64,000 nt of DNA from Coptis chinensis (GCA_015680905.1 CM027382.1:16279501-16343500); one strand, 5' to 3'. Positions 49,881 through 62,202 are shown, counted from the first letter of the stretch. A program made the numbers and translations. Notes: generated from the letters alone by a model not told the origin.

Positions 49881-50246
49881 CTTATACTCTAAACTAGAAA
49901 AAATTGGTAAAGGAAAAAGACGAAGATTCCTTACCTCTTTGCTCTCCAAAATTCTACTTGGTCTTCAAGCAAACTCAATTACGTTCTTCGGGTGACTTAA
50001 AAGGGCCATGGGCTGTACGTATTGGCCAATGAAGCCCAACCAATTGGACGCAAAAAAAGCTCTGCGCTTAAAAATGTACCTGTAGTCCTGTACGGACAGC
50101 GGACAACAAGTAATGGACAATCTTGCACCAACAAGGCAAGCAAGACGAACCACTTCTCTTTCTTGTGTCCCTGTCGTCAAACTCTTCTGTATTATCCAAA
50201 CCAACTTCCTTTTTTTCCATTTCTTAATCTTGTTTCTCTCAAACAA
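49881..50246. promoter_or_regulatory. Shared intergenic region of divergent F-box genes
   Basis: The 366 bp between two head-to-head F-box starts must hold both promoters and leaders. The plus-strand frame is open upstream of ATG 50247 as far as 50022, but that stretch does not resemble an F-box N-terminus and is probably leader. I see no clear TATA box. Confidence 0.45.
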
Positions 50247-51416
50247 ATGGCTGCACCTATGTCCCAACTTCCACCTGAATTACTTTTATCCATTGCTTCA
50301 AAACTTAAAATCTACAAAGACTACATTCGATTCCGTTCCACATGCGTAAACTTTCATTCTAATCTTCCATCTCGTCCACGCCACCTACCTTGTCAATTCC
50401 CTTGGCTTTTACTTCCATTAGGCCAAAATCGCGGTAGAATTCGCACATCCTTTAGTCTTTCAGACAACAAATTTTATCGCTTAGAGTTACCAGAAACGCG
50501 CCAAAGGCGGTGTTGTGGATCATCTAATGGATGGTTAGTATTACTAGACCAAACACCAAGTATTTATTTATTGAATATACTTACAAAAGAGCAATTTCAG
50601 CTTCCAGTTATAAGTACATTTCCGAATGTATTGGATTATGATGTTTATAAATTGGGTAAGGAGTACATTATTGAGAGAAGGCCAGGTGGGGGTAGATATA
50701 CGCGAAACTTGAAAGATATGCGCAATTTGTTTATTAGGAAAATTGTGTTATCTACTAGCCCACTTAATGAGAAATGTATCGCTGTTGCAATTTTGAACGA
50801 AAGTGATGAATTGGCATTCTGTAAAGAGGAGAGTGATAGTTGGAGTATGATTGATGATGCGCGATTATATTCTGAGGATGTTGTGTATCACAATGGTATG
50901 TTTTATGCTGTTAGTAAGAAAGGGGGTGTTGCGGTTTTTGATCTTGGTGGAAATAAACCTGTAGTGAGTTTTATTTTTCCACCTGTAAAATGTGATGGTG
51001 ATATACTTTATTTGGTGGTTTCGGATACTGGGGGGATTTTTCTGGTTACTAGGTATCTAAATTTTGTAAGTGATGTTGAGCCTGATTTAATCTATTCAAC
51101 AGTTGGGTTTGATGTTTTTGAATTAGTTGCTAGTGACATGAATTGGGTTCCTGTGAAAAGCTTAGGCGATCGTATGTTTTTCTTGGGTGGGAATTCTTCT
51201 TTGTGTTTGTTGGCTTCTGATTTTCCAGGATGTAATGGGAATAGAATCTATTTCACTGATGAATACACTGAAGCTAATGATGGTGGTGCGCGGGCTGATC
51301 ATGATGTAGGTGTGTTCATGTTAGAAGATGGTAGCCTCAAAATGTTTCCATGTTGGTCTAGCCATTCACGATCAATTCGCCCTCCACACATTTGGGTTAC
51401 ACCTAGTCCATGGTGA
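50247..51416 (+). CDS. F-box/DUF295 protein, intact (389 aa)
   Basis: Single exon. The ATG at 50247 was chosen because the F-box starts right after it: LPPELLLSIASKL at residues 8-20, then YIRFRSTCVNFHS. The body carries CGSSNGWLVLLD (about 90-101) and DVVYHNGMFYAVSKKGG (about 211-227), typical of plant F-box proteins with a DUF295 domain. The end is PPHIWVTPSPW. Such proteins are thought to bind SKP1 through the F-box within SCF ubiquitin ligases. The target cannot be read from sequence, and many family members are uncharacterised. No transmembrane segment or signal peptide is seen. It is divergent from the broken F-box gene to its left, probably an old duplication. Confidence 0.93.
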   Translation: MAAPMSQLPPELLLSIASKLKIYKDYIRFRSTCVNFHSNLPSRPRHLPCQFPWLLLPLGQNRGRIRTSFSLSDNKFYRLELPETRQRRCCGSSNGWLVLLDQTPSIYLLNILTKEQFQLPVISTFPNVLDYDVYKLGKEYIIERRPGGGRYTRNLKDMRNLFIRKIVLSTSPLNEKCIAVAILNESDELAFCKEESDSWSMIDDARLYSEDVVYHNGMFYAVSKKGGVAVFDLGGNKPVVSFIFPPVKCDGDILYLVVSDTGGIFLVTRYLNFVSDVEPDLIYSTVGFDVFELVASDMNWVPVKSLGDRMFFLGGNSSLCLLASDFPGCNGNRIYFTDEYTEANDGGARADHDVGVFMLEDGSLKMFPCWSSHSRSIRPPHIWVTPSPW

Positions 51417-54048
51417 CATCAGACCTTGATAGTAAGTGTAGTATCTGAGAATTTTGGATAATTATATAGTTGTTTAACATGTTGTAACTACTTCATTGTG
51501 ACTGTTGGATGCAATTTCTTGTCTATATGTTTCTTTACATTTGCCTCATTGTATAATAGTAATTCGTATTTCACTGACTTGTTTTTCTTGGGGACATCGA
51601 GGAACACGTTATGAACCTTAGATTAGATCATTGAGTGACTTTTGGATAATAACACATGCATGTGTTATCTCATATGAGTGAAAACTATTTATAGAAGTAT
51701 AAGTATAAGGATATCTTGTTCTAATGTGGTCCTACTAGTTAAAACATTAGTAATTCTGTTAAAAGAGCCCAATCAATAAATCAGAGTTTTAGGAGTTGAA
51801 TTATGTAGTCATCTTGTTCAATTTATTCTTGTATGGATTGCTTTGTAAACATCTGCTAGCAGAACCCTCTCATAAGAAGCTTGGCAAGTGGCCAATGCAA
51901 ATTATTGTTTTGTCTTATAATTTCAAGTTTTTTAGTGCATGTGCTGTGTACATAATGTATTTGAAAATGTTTCTGCAACTACCATTGTAACATAAGTAGA
52001 AAATTTAAACATCAGCATGTAACTAGTTCTGAAGTCACTTCTCAAAGCCAATGTTCATTCCCACTTAATAGTTGAGAAAAACCATAGTGTCATGTGTGTT
52101 TTTATGAAGACATTTTGGAAAATTTTCTTCCTGTCACAATCTTTGACCTGTATTTGTAGACTTCTAGTGGTCTTCATAAAAACTTAAGATATCTTGATTG
52201 TGCTCCGATTTAAATTTCTAAACTTAAGATATAGTTAGGATAAGGCCTTCCTTGTTCCTGCACCCAATTTTGTGTCAGCTCCCCAAAACATCTTCTAGTA
52301 CTACTCGTGGGGGTTTGTCCTGACTGTCATAATATAATGGAGAATGATAAAGTAAAGATTAACTACAAAATAAAAGTAATGTGGTTCTCGTTATAGACTA
52401 ATAGCAAGTCTTGGATGCTAATAACTCCTCTGGTTCTATAAGTTCTTGATTATATAATCTGTGAAACTGATATACGCACTTTTGTATCCATAGTAGTCCA
52501 ATGTGAATGACGCGCACATTTATTATCACCGAAGAACAAGGTTGGACTGACTACTAGCCTGTTTAGCGGAAACCCTTGTTGAAAGATTTTGCGTTGTTTG
52601 AAGGCCTTAGACAAAACAGTTTATGAATGTGGTCACTAATACCTTCAAAACCAATAACGCTTCTCCTCAAAAGCAAAAACGCTTCTCCTCACCTGGTAGT
52701 TCCTCCCTATTCTCCTGTCTCTCTTTCTTGAGGCCTTCATAATGCTGGAGTATTGTTATTTTTGAACTGTTGGTAGTGCGTTCGGTAAAGAAAAATAACT
52801 TTGCATGCTTGACTATATGATCATATTATCTAATGGACTCTGTTTGAAACATGCTATAGGAGGTAAAGCCTAGTGCCCCAGTGACTGGGAAAAGCTATCT
52901 GTTTGCAACTGAAGAAGCGTAGAACAGAGGATAGTCTCTGATGGTCACGATAGGAGATGCTAAATCTATCAATTATATTTGGAGTAAACCCTACTCTGTG
53001 TTTCTCGTGTACATAGTTATACGTTCTTGGTGTAAATTATCATGTTCATTCACTTCATGGAGCAAGTGAAAAGACCTCTCTGCAATCAGCCTGCTCTGAT
53101 AAATTGTAAATTTCTCAAATGTACATGTTGCTCGAAAGATGCAGAGCGGATGGTGAAGAATATTTGCACTGCCAATGTGTTTTCTCTGGAAATAATTGAG
53201 GCATGTACTTAAGTTTTATTGTCTGGATTGATTGGTCTTTTGCTCGTAGAATGTAGTGTTTAGGAGGGACTCTAACTAGTGATTGCATTATTCATTTATT
53301 GATGTACTGGATTCCACCTATGGGTCGAACAATGGAGATCATGCAGAGAATGATGGACGAGAGAGTATGTTTGGGGAGAAGTAAAGCGTGAGAGGAGAAT
53401 CTGATTTCAGAAAGTTAAGTGTTACTGTAGGAAGGAGAAGCTGGTAATTTCTCGTACTGGGTGCTCATTTATTCCAACATTTTGGAGTTGGCCTGAGTGG
53501 CTTGGGTTTACTTGTTATAAACAGGGCACGTCCAGTATTTGGTGAACACTGAACAGGCATGTTTTTGTTTCCTTTGCTCTGTAAAAGTTTGGTAATCTTA
53601 CGTTGGATTCATTTCTCCTCCATGGTCTCCAAACTTGAATTCTCATCAGGTGTTGTGAATTCATTTTAGCAGATGTATTTTACTGCAGCATGTAAATTTA
53701 CAAAGTTTGGTTCAAGTAGTGTGAAAGAGCAATTTTTATTTGAAGCCCAAGCAATTTTGTTGTTTCCTAACAGAGAATTATCCATCAATAATTAAGAATG
53801 CTATGGGAAATTATTTTGTGCATGTTTGCGAAAGTTTTACCGCATATATATGCTCCAACAACAAAATTTCATTCCAGTTGACCATAACAGATCAAAGACT
53901 AAATTCTACACACCCAAACCTTATCCAATATATAAGCTGATACCAAATCAAAGGGCTCCATGTCAGCACCGGAATCTGCATATCCAACTTCTACTTTGAT
54001 TGGAGATTTGGAGCCACAACTCTCCTATGTGGCTGTAGGTAGTGCACT
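51417..54048. other. Spacer and probable 3' UTR, no recognised gene
   Basis: About 2.6 kb. The first few hundred bases are likely the 3' UTR of the F-box gene. Short open frames (51796-51990, 53740-53940) resemble nothing known. No repeat ends were found. Confidence 0.4.
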
Positions 54049-54054
54049 TATAAA
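54049..54054 (+). promoter_or_regulatory. TATA box of psaK
   Basis: TATAAA lies 91 bp upstream of the psaK start codon, in cttataaacaac. A gattgg (reverse CCAAT) element lies about 50 bp further upstream, and a GGATATGC-like I-box (reverse of gcatatcc) at about 53976, as often seen in light-regulated photosynthesis genes. Function is inferred. Confidence 0.6.
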
Positions 54055-54139
54055 CAACAGAGAGGTTATATCGTACTGCAAAAAATATACAAAAAGGGAA
54101 TTGCAATTGCAGGGAAGACAATCTGATTGTTGATTAGAA

Positions 54140-55084
54140 ATGGCAGCTCAACTCGCTTCTCAAGCCACAGTGATGACTTCTCTTCCCCAGTTCACTGGAC
54201 TACGCGCGCGAGCATCAAATGCCCCTGTGGGTAGCCTGGTAAGCATCCGCCCATCTTTTATGTTTGACTAGGCTAGAAAGTAGAAACTTGTTATATAACA
54301 GAAATTTTCTCAGTTTACTTCTCATAGTCATAATATACTACTGATCTTACCTTGAGGCTTTAGTGAACTCGTAAATCTAAAATCTTATTATTCCATCATG
54401 TGTCGTGCCATACAACCCTAGTCCTGTCACTGACAACATGAATCCTATGTACCTCGCCTAACGAGAACTAAGGGGTAGTGACTTGAACCCAGGTGCAGAG
54501 TCTGATACGAAATGATGATACAATTAGTTATACCATATCCTCGCGTAGGACTTCATTAACTTGCAGATATTGGGTACAAACATCTTTAGACAATGGTAAA
54601 AGAATTGGAAAATTCGGTTACATTGTCCTTCCCATTGCTTCAGCAAGGTCGAATAATTTACGTACTTGTTAACGTGTAGGCAACAGTTCAACCTCTTAGG
54701 AGAAAGGGAAAGGGTGCTTTGGGCGTCCGTTGCAGCTTCATTGGCTCGTCAACAAACTTGGTATGGATTCAATCAGATTCTTATATTTCTTTCAATATGC
54801 TAATTAATGTTATGGATAGAGGAGAAGTTTAAGGAATGCTTCTGACTGATGAACAGATTATGATTACAACCACTTCCCTCATGTTATTTGCTGGAAGGTT
54901 TGGATTAGCTCCTTCAGCTAACAGGAAGGCTACAGCAGGTTTAAAGCTTGAGGTGAGGGATTCTGGCTTGCAGACTGGAGACCCAGCAGGTTTCACCCTT
55001 GCAGATACATTGGCATGTGGAACTGTAGGCCACATTATTGGTGTCGGGGTTGTCTTAGGCCTTAAGAACATTGGTGCAATATAA
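54140..55084 (+). CDS. psaK: Photosystem I subunit PSI-K, chloroplast precursor
   Basis: Three exons: 54140-54238, 54680-54760 and 54857-55084, with GT/AG introns of 441 and 96 bp, both in phase 0. The product has 135 residues, normal for plant PSI-K. It starts [20 protein letters not shown], a chloroplast transit peptide. The mature part begins around [10 protein letters not shown] and continues with [19 protein letters not shown] and [18 protein letters not shown], and it ends [22 protein letters not shown] is a small protein with two membrane helices at the edge of photosystem I in the thylakoid, where it helps bind LHCI antenna. No defect is visible. A copia element lies only 141 bp beyond the stop codon. 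Confidence 0.97.
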
Positions 55085-55225
55085 ACATGTAAATCCCATG
55101 TTTAGTTCTCATTTGCCAACACAATTGTTTTCTGCCTCTACTTCATTCCCTTTGCCAATCTATCTATTTCTTCTTACTAGAGTGTTGTGCAATCTCTAAC
55201 ATCTACATTGCAATTATGAATTATA

Positions 55226-55434
55226 ACTAGAATTAAGAGTAGATGGAAAAGATTGAATATATATTCAGTGATAGTTAGTTGTTACATTCAGAAAAGCTAA
55301 TGTTTAAATAGGAGTGGCTGAGTACATAAATATGGAAAGATAGGTAAGAGAATTATACCTAAATCCTAGAGATAATATCTTACCATAATAACCTATATCT
55401 AGACTATGCCGATACATTCCCATAGTATTCAACA
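55226..55434 (-). repeat. 3' LTR of the 209-bp-LTR copia element
   Basis: 209 bp, flanked outside by ttata and inside by the polypurine tract. It parallels the other LTR base for base with few changes. Confidence 0.94.
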
Positions 55435-55460
55435 CTCCCCCTTAAGGTGGAGCGTATATA

Positions 55461-58400
55461 TCATATATGCCCAACTTGACAAGGGAATCGGCAAATGCTG
55501 TGTTCGAGAGAGCTTTTGTTAACATTACGGCAAGCTTGACCTTTAGTATTAACAAATGGCACTGTAATTTCCTTGTTCTCCAACTTCTCATAGATAAAGT
55601 TCCAGTCTATTTCCACATGCTTTGTTTGATCATGTTGTACTGGGTTTTCTGCAATCTCAATTGCAGACTGGTTATCACAAAACAACTTCATAGGCTCTCC
55701 AGAAGAGAAACCCAACTCCCCCATAAGCCTTTTTAACCAGAGTAATTCACAAATGCCTTTCACCATTGCTCGATACTCGGCCTCTGCATTGGACAAAGAA
55801 ACAACCTTTTGTTTCTTGCTCTTCCAAGTAACAAGATTACCTCCAACAAAGGTAAAATAACCCGATGTTGATCTTCTATCTCCTTTGCCAGCCCAATCTG
55901 AGTCTGAGTACCCAAAAATATCTGTATTGCCATGTTTTAAAAACAAAAGACCCTGTCCTGGTGCTGACTTCAAATACCTCAAGATCCGAACAACTGCATC
56001 CATATGTTGCTTACCCGGATTGTGCATGAATCTGCTTACCACACTTACGGCATATGCAATATCAAGTCTACTATGGGACAAATAAATCAAGCGTCCAACT
56101 AACCTCTGGTATCGCCCTTTGTTAGCTGGAGTTTGGTCAGGACATTCCTCCAACCCGTGATTCTACTCCATAGGGGACTTGATTGGCTCACAGCCAAGCA
56201 TTCCTGTCTCTTCTAGTAAGTCGAGCACATATTTACGTTGTGACAGAAAGATACCTTGGTTGGAACGGTTAACCTCAATACCTAAGAAGTACTTTAATCC
56301 ACCCAAATCCTTCATGTCCAACTCAGAAGACAGACAAGCCTTCAATTTACTCATCTTTGTGAGATCATTCCCTGTCACTATCATATCATCCACATATATA
56401 ATAAGAGCTGTAATTTTATCACCCACTTTCTTCAAAAACAAAGTGTGATATGCATCGCTCTGCAAGTACCTATACTTTTTCATAGCAAATCGAAATATAC
56501 CAAACCAGGCTCGCGGAGACTGCTTCAAACCATATAAGGCTTTCTTCAATCTACACGCCATACTACCAAAATTATGAAGAGCATCATATCCTGGTGGTAA
56601 TGACATATATACCTCTTCTTTTAGATCTCCATGAAGAAAAGCATTCTTTACATCATATTGCTGTAAATGACACTCAAGATTGGCAGCCAATGATAACAGA
56701 ACTCGTATAGTATTGATTTTCGCCACAGGAGCAAAGGTTTCCGCATAATCAACATTATACGTTTGAGTAAACACTTGAGCTACAAGTCTTGCTTTGTACC
56801 TATCGATTGAACCATCTGGCTTTTGCTTTATGGTGTACACCCACCTACAACCAACAATTTTCTTCCCTTCTGGTAGTGATACTAGTTCCCATGTCTTATT
56901 CTTCTTCCATAGCTGCAGCCCATTTCGCATCCAACAATGCCTCACTTACTTTACTGGGAATATGCATTGTAGACATATTGTTGACAAAGACTTTAGAAGA
57001 CTCTAATAGTCCATAATGAGCAATCGGATAGGTGGATTTGTTTACATGTTTCTGTATAGGTTCCAGTGAAAATTTCTCCACTGGTACTCCACGATTACTC
57101 CGTGGTGGTAGTTGATATCTGTCATCATCAATAGACTCAAAAATATTGTTAGTATTAATCATAGATTCTCTACTTACCTCAGAAATATCAGTTTGAGGAG
57201 GATTGGATATGGGAATGGTTGGTGATGAGAGAGAGGGTTCGTCAACAACATCAGTAACATCAACATCACTATTCCGGTTCGGCTCCACAATTTGTATTGA
57301 TTCATATGCTATTGGAAGTATTTCCACTACCACGTTATCTGGAAACAATTTAATCCAATTCACTTCTTCAACACTGTTACTCTCCCCTGGAAGATGTGAA
57401 TTTGATATGGAGGGAGCATAAAATAGCTCTTGTTTAGAAAATGTAACATCCATGGAAACATAAAATTTACGTGTAGTAGGATGATAACAACGGTATCCTT
57501 TCTGAAAAGGATGATAACCCATAAAGACACACTTCAAGGCATAGGGATCAAACTTAGTACGCAAATGTTTTTGTAAGTTTACAAATGCTACACATCCAAA
57601 AACACGAGGAGGAATAGTAAGATGAGAGGGAATAACCACATACGCTGCAAGTTTATCTAAAGGTGTTTGAAATTTCAGAACACTTGCAAGCACACGGTTG
57701 AGGAGATAAATAGCAGTAGTAATGGCTTTTTCCCACCAATGTGGCGTCATACTTGCACCTATCAGACTGGCACGCGTAATCTCAAGCAACTGTCTATTTT
57801 TCCTTTCGGCCACACCGTTTTGTTGTGGAGTATCAACACAAGTAGTCTCATGGAGAATGTCATGCTCCTTAAAATACCCCTGCAAATATTTGTTAACAAA
57901 TTCTCCGCCATTATCAGACCGAAAGACTTGTAAGGAAGCCGAAAATTGTGTATTAATCATATTGTGAAAATTGAGAAAATGGTCATCTACGTCACTCTTA
58001 TGTTTCATTAAATAAGGCCAAGTCATGCAGGTGCAATCATCAACAAATATAATAAACCATCGAAAACCCGAAGTAGTTGCAATTGGGGCTGGTCCCAAAC
58101 ATCTGAATGAACCAATGAGAAAGGGACAAATTTTTTACTATAACTAGGCGGATAATGAATACGGTGACTTTTTGCCAAAATGCAAGTTTCACATTGAAAA
58201 TCTGAGGGTTTACATTTGGAAAATAAAGCTGGAAACAAATGTGCTAAATAGCCGAAAGAGACATGACCCAACCGTTGATGCCACAACCAAACTTGATCTT
58301 GTCCAACACTAGACGCACCTCTTGCAGATAGAGAACGACTTGCACCAACATCATCAACAGAGTACAAACCCTCTCTCTTAGTACCACGCCCAATTATCTC

Positions 58401-60995
58401 TCCGCTGCTGATATCCTGAAGAAGACAGAAGTTAGGGTAGATTAATACTAAACAATTTAATTGTGAAGTTAGTTGCGGTGCAGATAATAAATTACTAAAG
58501 AGGGCAGGAATCAACAAAGTGTGTTCCAATGATAAAGATGGAGTCAGATCAACTCGTCCCGCTCCAGTTACGGGATATGAAACACCATTAGCATTGGCAA
58601 TAGAGGAACATTTAGGCAGGCAGTGATCACGTAAAATGGATGCATCTGTAGGAACCGTTATTTCATAATGACTATTTCTACAAACCGCGAACACCATGCG
58701 CACCGGAATTAATGGGTGTCCACGATTTGTGATTGGAAAACATACCTTTGAATACGATTTAGATAACTCTGAGAATCCAAGCTTTATCAAATCCGAAATC
58801 AACCCCTTGATCTTCTATTGTATTCCTTTAAAATAGATTGGACGTTGTGTGGACAACGATCTACCAACCCCCTTCTTTCTCTCAAGATCATAAATGAATT
58901 CAGATCTACTTTTCTTGCCTCTTTTTCAAAACCAGTGAATAGTTAATATGTTAATTTCGGCCAGAGAGAAAGAGTATTCTATTTATAGGCTACAACAGGG
59001 ACCATAAGGAGAAATTAGGGTTGGGCCTCCTGACGGGATTGAGCTTCCCATATTCGCCCCGAACACACGGCCCAAGTCCGTCAACAAATAATTTATTTCA
59101 CTAAAGGCCATTGTTGCACTACCGTCTTAATCCCAAATTACGTATCAGCGTTTATGGGCTCCATATTATATGCTCGTTGATCTCTTCGTGTTTAAGATAT
59201 CGAATGTTCGTTGATTAAGTCAAGTTACTGACAACTACATTAATCAATTTCTTATGTCCTTGAGTAGTACCACTCAACCTCATTGTCATGTCGGAATAAA
59301 TCCACCTGCAGGGTTTACATGACAATCTTTTTGAGCTCCTCAAGGGGACATCATCAACCCGACTTATTACGGGACACGGATTCCTTCTATAATCAACATC
59401 ACACCTTACATACAATGTCATTACCCAATCCATCGAGTTTGATGATTCACAAATGAATCTCACTCATTGATGATTTAAAGCAATATACAATGTATGTAAG
59501 TGCCCGTTATTATATCCGGATTAGGAGGACAAACATCCATAATAACAGAGGCGTTTGTTCTCTTATATAGTCGGTATAAGGAGAAACAACCTCACTTGGC
59601 CCTGTTCAATACACACAAAGTGTACTAGTGTAATCTTATAGTCAAGATAGACTAATACTAGATTATACTACAACCGTACTAATGGTTTGCCCAAATCCAT
59701 CTAGGTTGTGAACGATTATTTATACTTTATAAGGTACTGATGATATGATCTTTTGTGTGTTCACACCATATCATCTACAACATAAAATATTAGACACATG
59801 CATATAACTAATAATATATATAATATGCATAACATTTGCCCATATGATTCTCATTCAAAATATAAAGAATTGGAGTTAATATAAAAGTAATATTTTTAGT
59901 ATATAATCCTATCAGCATCGAAAGTCATATGATTTATGGCACGGAATCAAGAATCCAGCCATGATCTCTTGTTGAATTAGTAGCAATTAATGGTTTACCG
60001 ATATTACTTGACTGTTGTAGAAGAGTAGAGTCTACCACATAGTGAGAAGGTGCTATTCGGTCTGGCATCAAAATAGAGGCTGGTATCGAAGTGCACACAG
60101 CTGCTTTGCCTTTGCTTCTTGCCTTTAATCGTTCTTTATTATCATACCACCATTCCGGATACCCATTTTTCTTGAAACATGATTCCTCAAGGTGTTTGTC
60201 ACTTCCGCAATGAGAACACCGTCCACCAATTGTCTTTGTAGGACTATGTTGAGAAAAAGAAGATGGAAAAAATTTCTTAGCCGCCATAGCAACTTGGGAT
60301 ATATCTCCTTGATTCAACATAGTATTCTGACGTTGCTCTTCATGTCGCACGATTGAGAAAGCGATTTTGGTACTAGGAAGTGGATCAATGCGAGAACTTC
60401 CTCTCAAATGGAATCATATATATCATCTAGATGAGCAAGAAACAAATAAACTCGTTCTTCTTCGATCTCTGCTGTCCGTACATTGATAACATCTATTTGC
60501 GTAAAAGGGATAGGTTTATGATGATCAAGTTCTTGCCAAATAAACTTCATATCTGAAAAATATGTTGATATCGGGCTCCCCGCCTGTTTTGTTGCCATAG
60601 CTTTACGAGATAAATCATAAAGTGTTGATTTATCAACACCTTCATAGAAAGTGCGAGAAACAGCATCCCAAACATATTTTGCAGTAGGTAGACGAATGAA
60701 TAATAACATTACCTCCGCTTCCATAGAATTGATAAGCCATCCTTTCACAATAACATCATCCATAACCCATTTATCGTAAGTGGCAGCACCTATATCAGGT
60801 TTCGGAGTGGTACCGGTAAGATATCCCTTCTTGCCTCTGCCAACAATGAACATAGTCACAAATTGCGACCAGACATCAAAGTTAGGTTGGGCCTTTCAAC
60901 TTGATCCCACCAGGAATTGACATCGGTTATGATGCCACCAACACATTCATCGTCGGCGGGACAACAAGAGCATCAAATGTTGTAGAGTTCACCAT
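55461..60995 (-). pseudogene. Copia gag-pol, nearly complete but broken
   Basis: Minus strand. Gag starts at ATG 60995 (MVNSTTFDALVV), changes frame near 60855, reads to about 60404 and then on to 59934 with a CCHC knuckle CSHCGSDKHLEESC. The protease is split: WILDS lies just right of an inserted solo LTR (58647-59914) and the rest lies to its left. Pre-integrase WLWHQRLGHVSFGY (about 58270), integrase with FRSDNGGEF and QQNGVAERKNR (57900-57800), RT with YVDDMIVTG (about 56390) and RNase H to 55461 follow. A TAG at about 56160 separates RT from RNase H, and a frame change lies near 58060. RT and RNase H motifs are otherwise intact, so decay is recent. Confidence 0.9.
58647..59914 (-). mobile_element. 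Solo LTR (1268 bp) inside the copia protease
   Basis: Read on the minus strand it begins TGATAGGATTATATAC and ends GGTTCCTACA. It is flanked by the 5-bp duplication gcatc (58642-58646 and 59915-59919). It has no internal coding region, so a full LTR element probably entered here and was reduced to one LTR by recombination. The orientation is inferred from the TGATAGG start and the CCTACA end. Confidence 0.85.
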
Positions 60996-61078
60996 TGTAT
61001 GAGATATGAAACAATAGGTTTCGTAGTATTGGTTTAGAGAGTAGAGCAGTAGGCTCTTAGGGTTTTGTGGAAAACCTT

Positions 61079-61091
61079 GCTTCTGATACCA
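61079..61091 (-). other. Primer-binding site of the 209-bp-LTR copia element
   Basis: On the minus strand TGGTATCAGAAGC follows the 5' LTR directly. Its first nine bases match the initiator Met tRNA site. Confidence 0.85.
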
Positions 61092-61300
61092 ACTAGAATT
61101 AAGAGTAGATGGAAAAGATTGAATATATATTCAGTGATAGTTAGTTGTTACATTCAGAAAAACTAATGTTTAAATAGGAGTGGCTAAGTACATAAATATA
61201 AAAAGATAGGTCAGAGAATTATATCTAAATCCTAGAGATAATATCTTACCATAATAATCTATATCTAGACTATGCCGATACATTCCCATAATATTCAACA
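61092..61300 (-). repeat. 5' LTR of the 209-bp-LTR copia element
   Basis: 209 bp, adjacent to the primer-binding site on its inner side and to ttata on its outer side. Confidence 0.94.
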
Positions 61301-61747
61301 TTATATACAATCAAAGAATAGATAATAAGCAAGCACAAGATCATTTCACCCGTACATCGGATCCCGTCAGTAATTCCGCAATTAAATATAATCGAGTGAG
61401 CGGAGCGAACGATCTTGGCAGAAGGGGGGGCTATGCGGACAAAAACCAACTTGGTTGGTTTCTGTCTGTTTGTCCTCACCTTCTCTCTCATTTTTTCTTC
61501 GCCCCCAATACCCTTTCTCCTTCACCCATCTCTCTCTCGCCCGTATCACCCAACTCTCTCTCCCCCCGCAGTTCCGCTCACTCTCCACTGCCACGCAGTA
61601 TAATAGTCTAGAAGAGGCTGCGCGTTTAAAAAGCTTAAATAAAGCCTCTCATTCCATACCTACAGTCATTGAAAAACTGTCCGACGTTAAGGAAAACTAG
61701 CAATTGCGCATGTGCTTCGCCCCGTGAACCTCAATTTTTATTTAATA
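61301..61747. other. Spacer, pyrimidine-rich
   Basis: The stretch at 61460-61590 is very CT-rich and open in several frames, which is a composition effect. No gene is supported. Confidence 0.4.
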
Positions 61748-62202
61748 CTAGCATGATGCATGTGCTCTGCACATGATGTTTAGTAGTTGATATCTGGTGT
61801 GGAAAAAGTGTGTTGAGTCTAAATGACATAATTGTCTTTATTATTATTACAAATTTACTTTAATATTTTGATAGAATATTTTGTAATTTAATCAAATGGA
61901 TATGGGCAGTTCCGTCCAAATAAAATGGTTGAAGAGACCAAGAGTTATCTAAAAAAATATTAAAGTACTGTTGTGGGACTGTAGATAACAGCCTCGTTCT
62001 TTAAAGTATTTTAGATGTGGTTAGGTCCTAATTTGTTGTTTTATATAGATAAATTTTATAGTGGGACTACTGAAAAAAGACCAAATAGTAGAACCGATGG
62101 AAAGCTCCAAAATTTTATCAGGTATAAAAAAATGATGAATTGTTAGAACAGAGTGTCAGCTCAAACGGCTAGCTCGCCTACGCCCCTTATAACTAGTAGA
62201 GA
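61748..62202 (-). mobile_element. Short non-autonomous Helitron-like element
   Basis: Read on the minus strand it starts TCTCTACTAGTTATAAGG at 62202, preceded by A. It ends CTAG at 61748, followed by T, and has a perfect 7-bp-stem hairpin catgtgc/gcacatg (61759-61775) seven bases before the end. A 5' TC, a 3' CTRR with subterminal hairpin, and insertion between A and T without target duplication are Helitron marks. It is 455 bp with no coding region. Confidence 0.62.

Larger units (their letters stand above)
55226..61300 (-). mobile_element. Ty1/copia element with 209-bp LTRs, reverse orientation
   Basis: The LTRs at 55226-55434 and 61092-61300 are both 209 bp and differ by a few substitutions. 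Read on the minus strand they start TGTTGAATA and end TTCTAGT, so the usual CA end is missing. The target duplication is ttata (55221-55225 and 61301-61305). The primer-binding site is at 61079-61091 and the polypurine tract (complement of ctcccccttaagg) is at about 55435-55447. A 1268-bp solo LTR interrupts the protease region. Confidence 0.94.

Noticed and set aside
50022..50246. Upstream extension of the intact F-box frame
   Set aside because: The frame is open but the F-box starts right after ATG 50247, and the upstream residues look like translated leader.
61455..61700. Overlapping open frames rich in Ser/Pro/Leu
   Set aside because: They result from a CT-rich composition that lacks stops in several frames at once.
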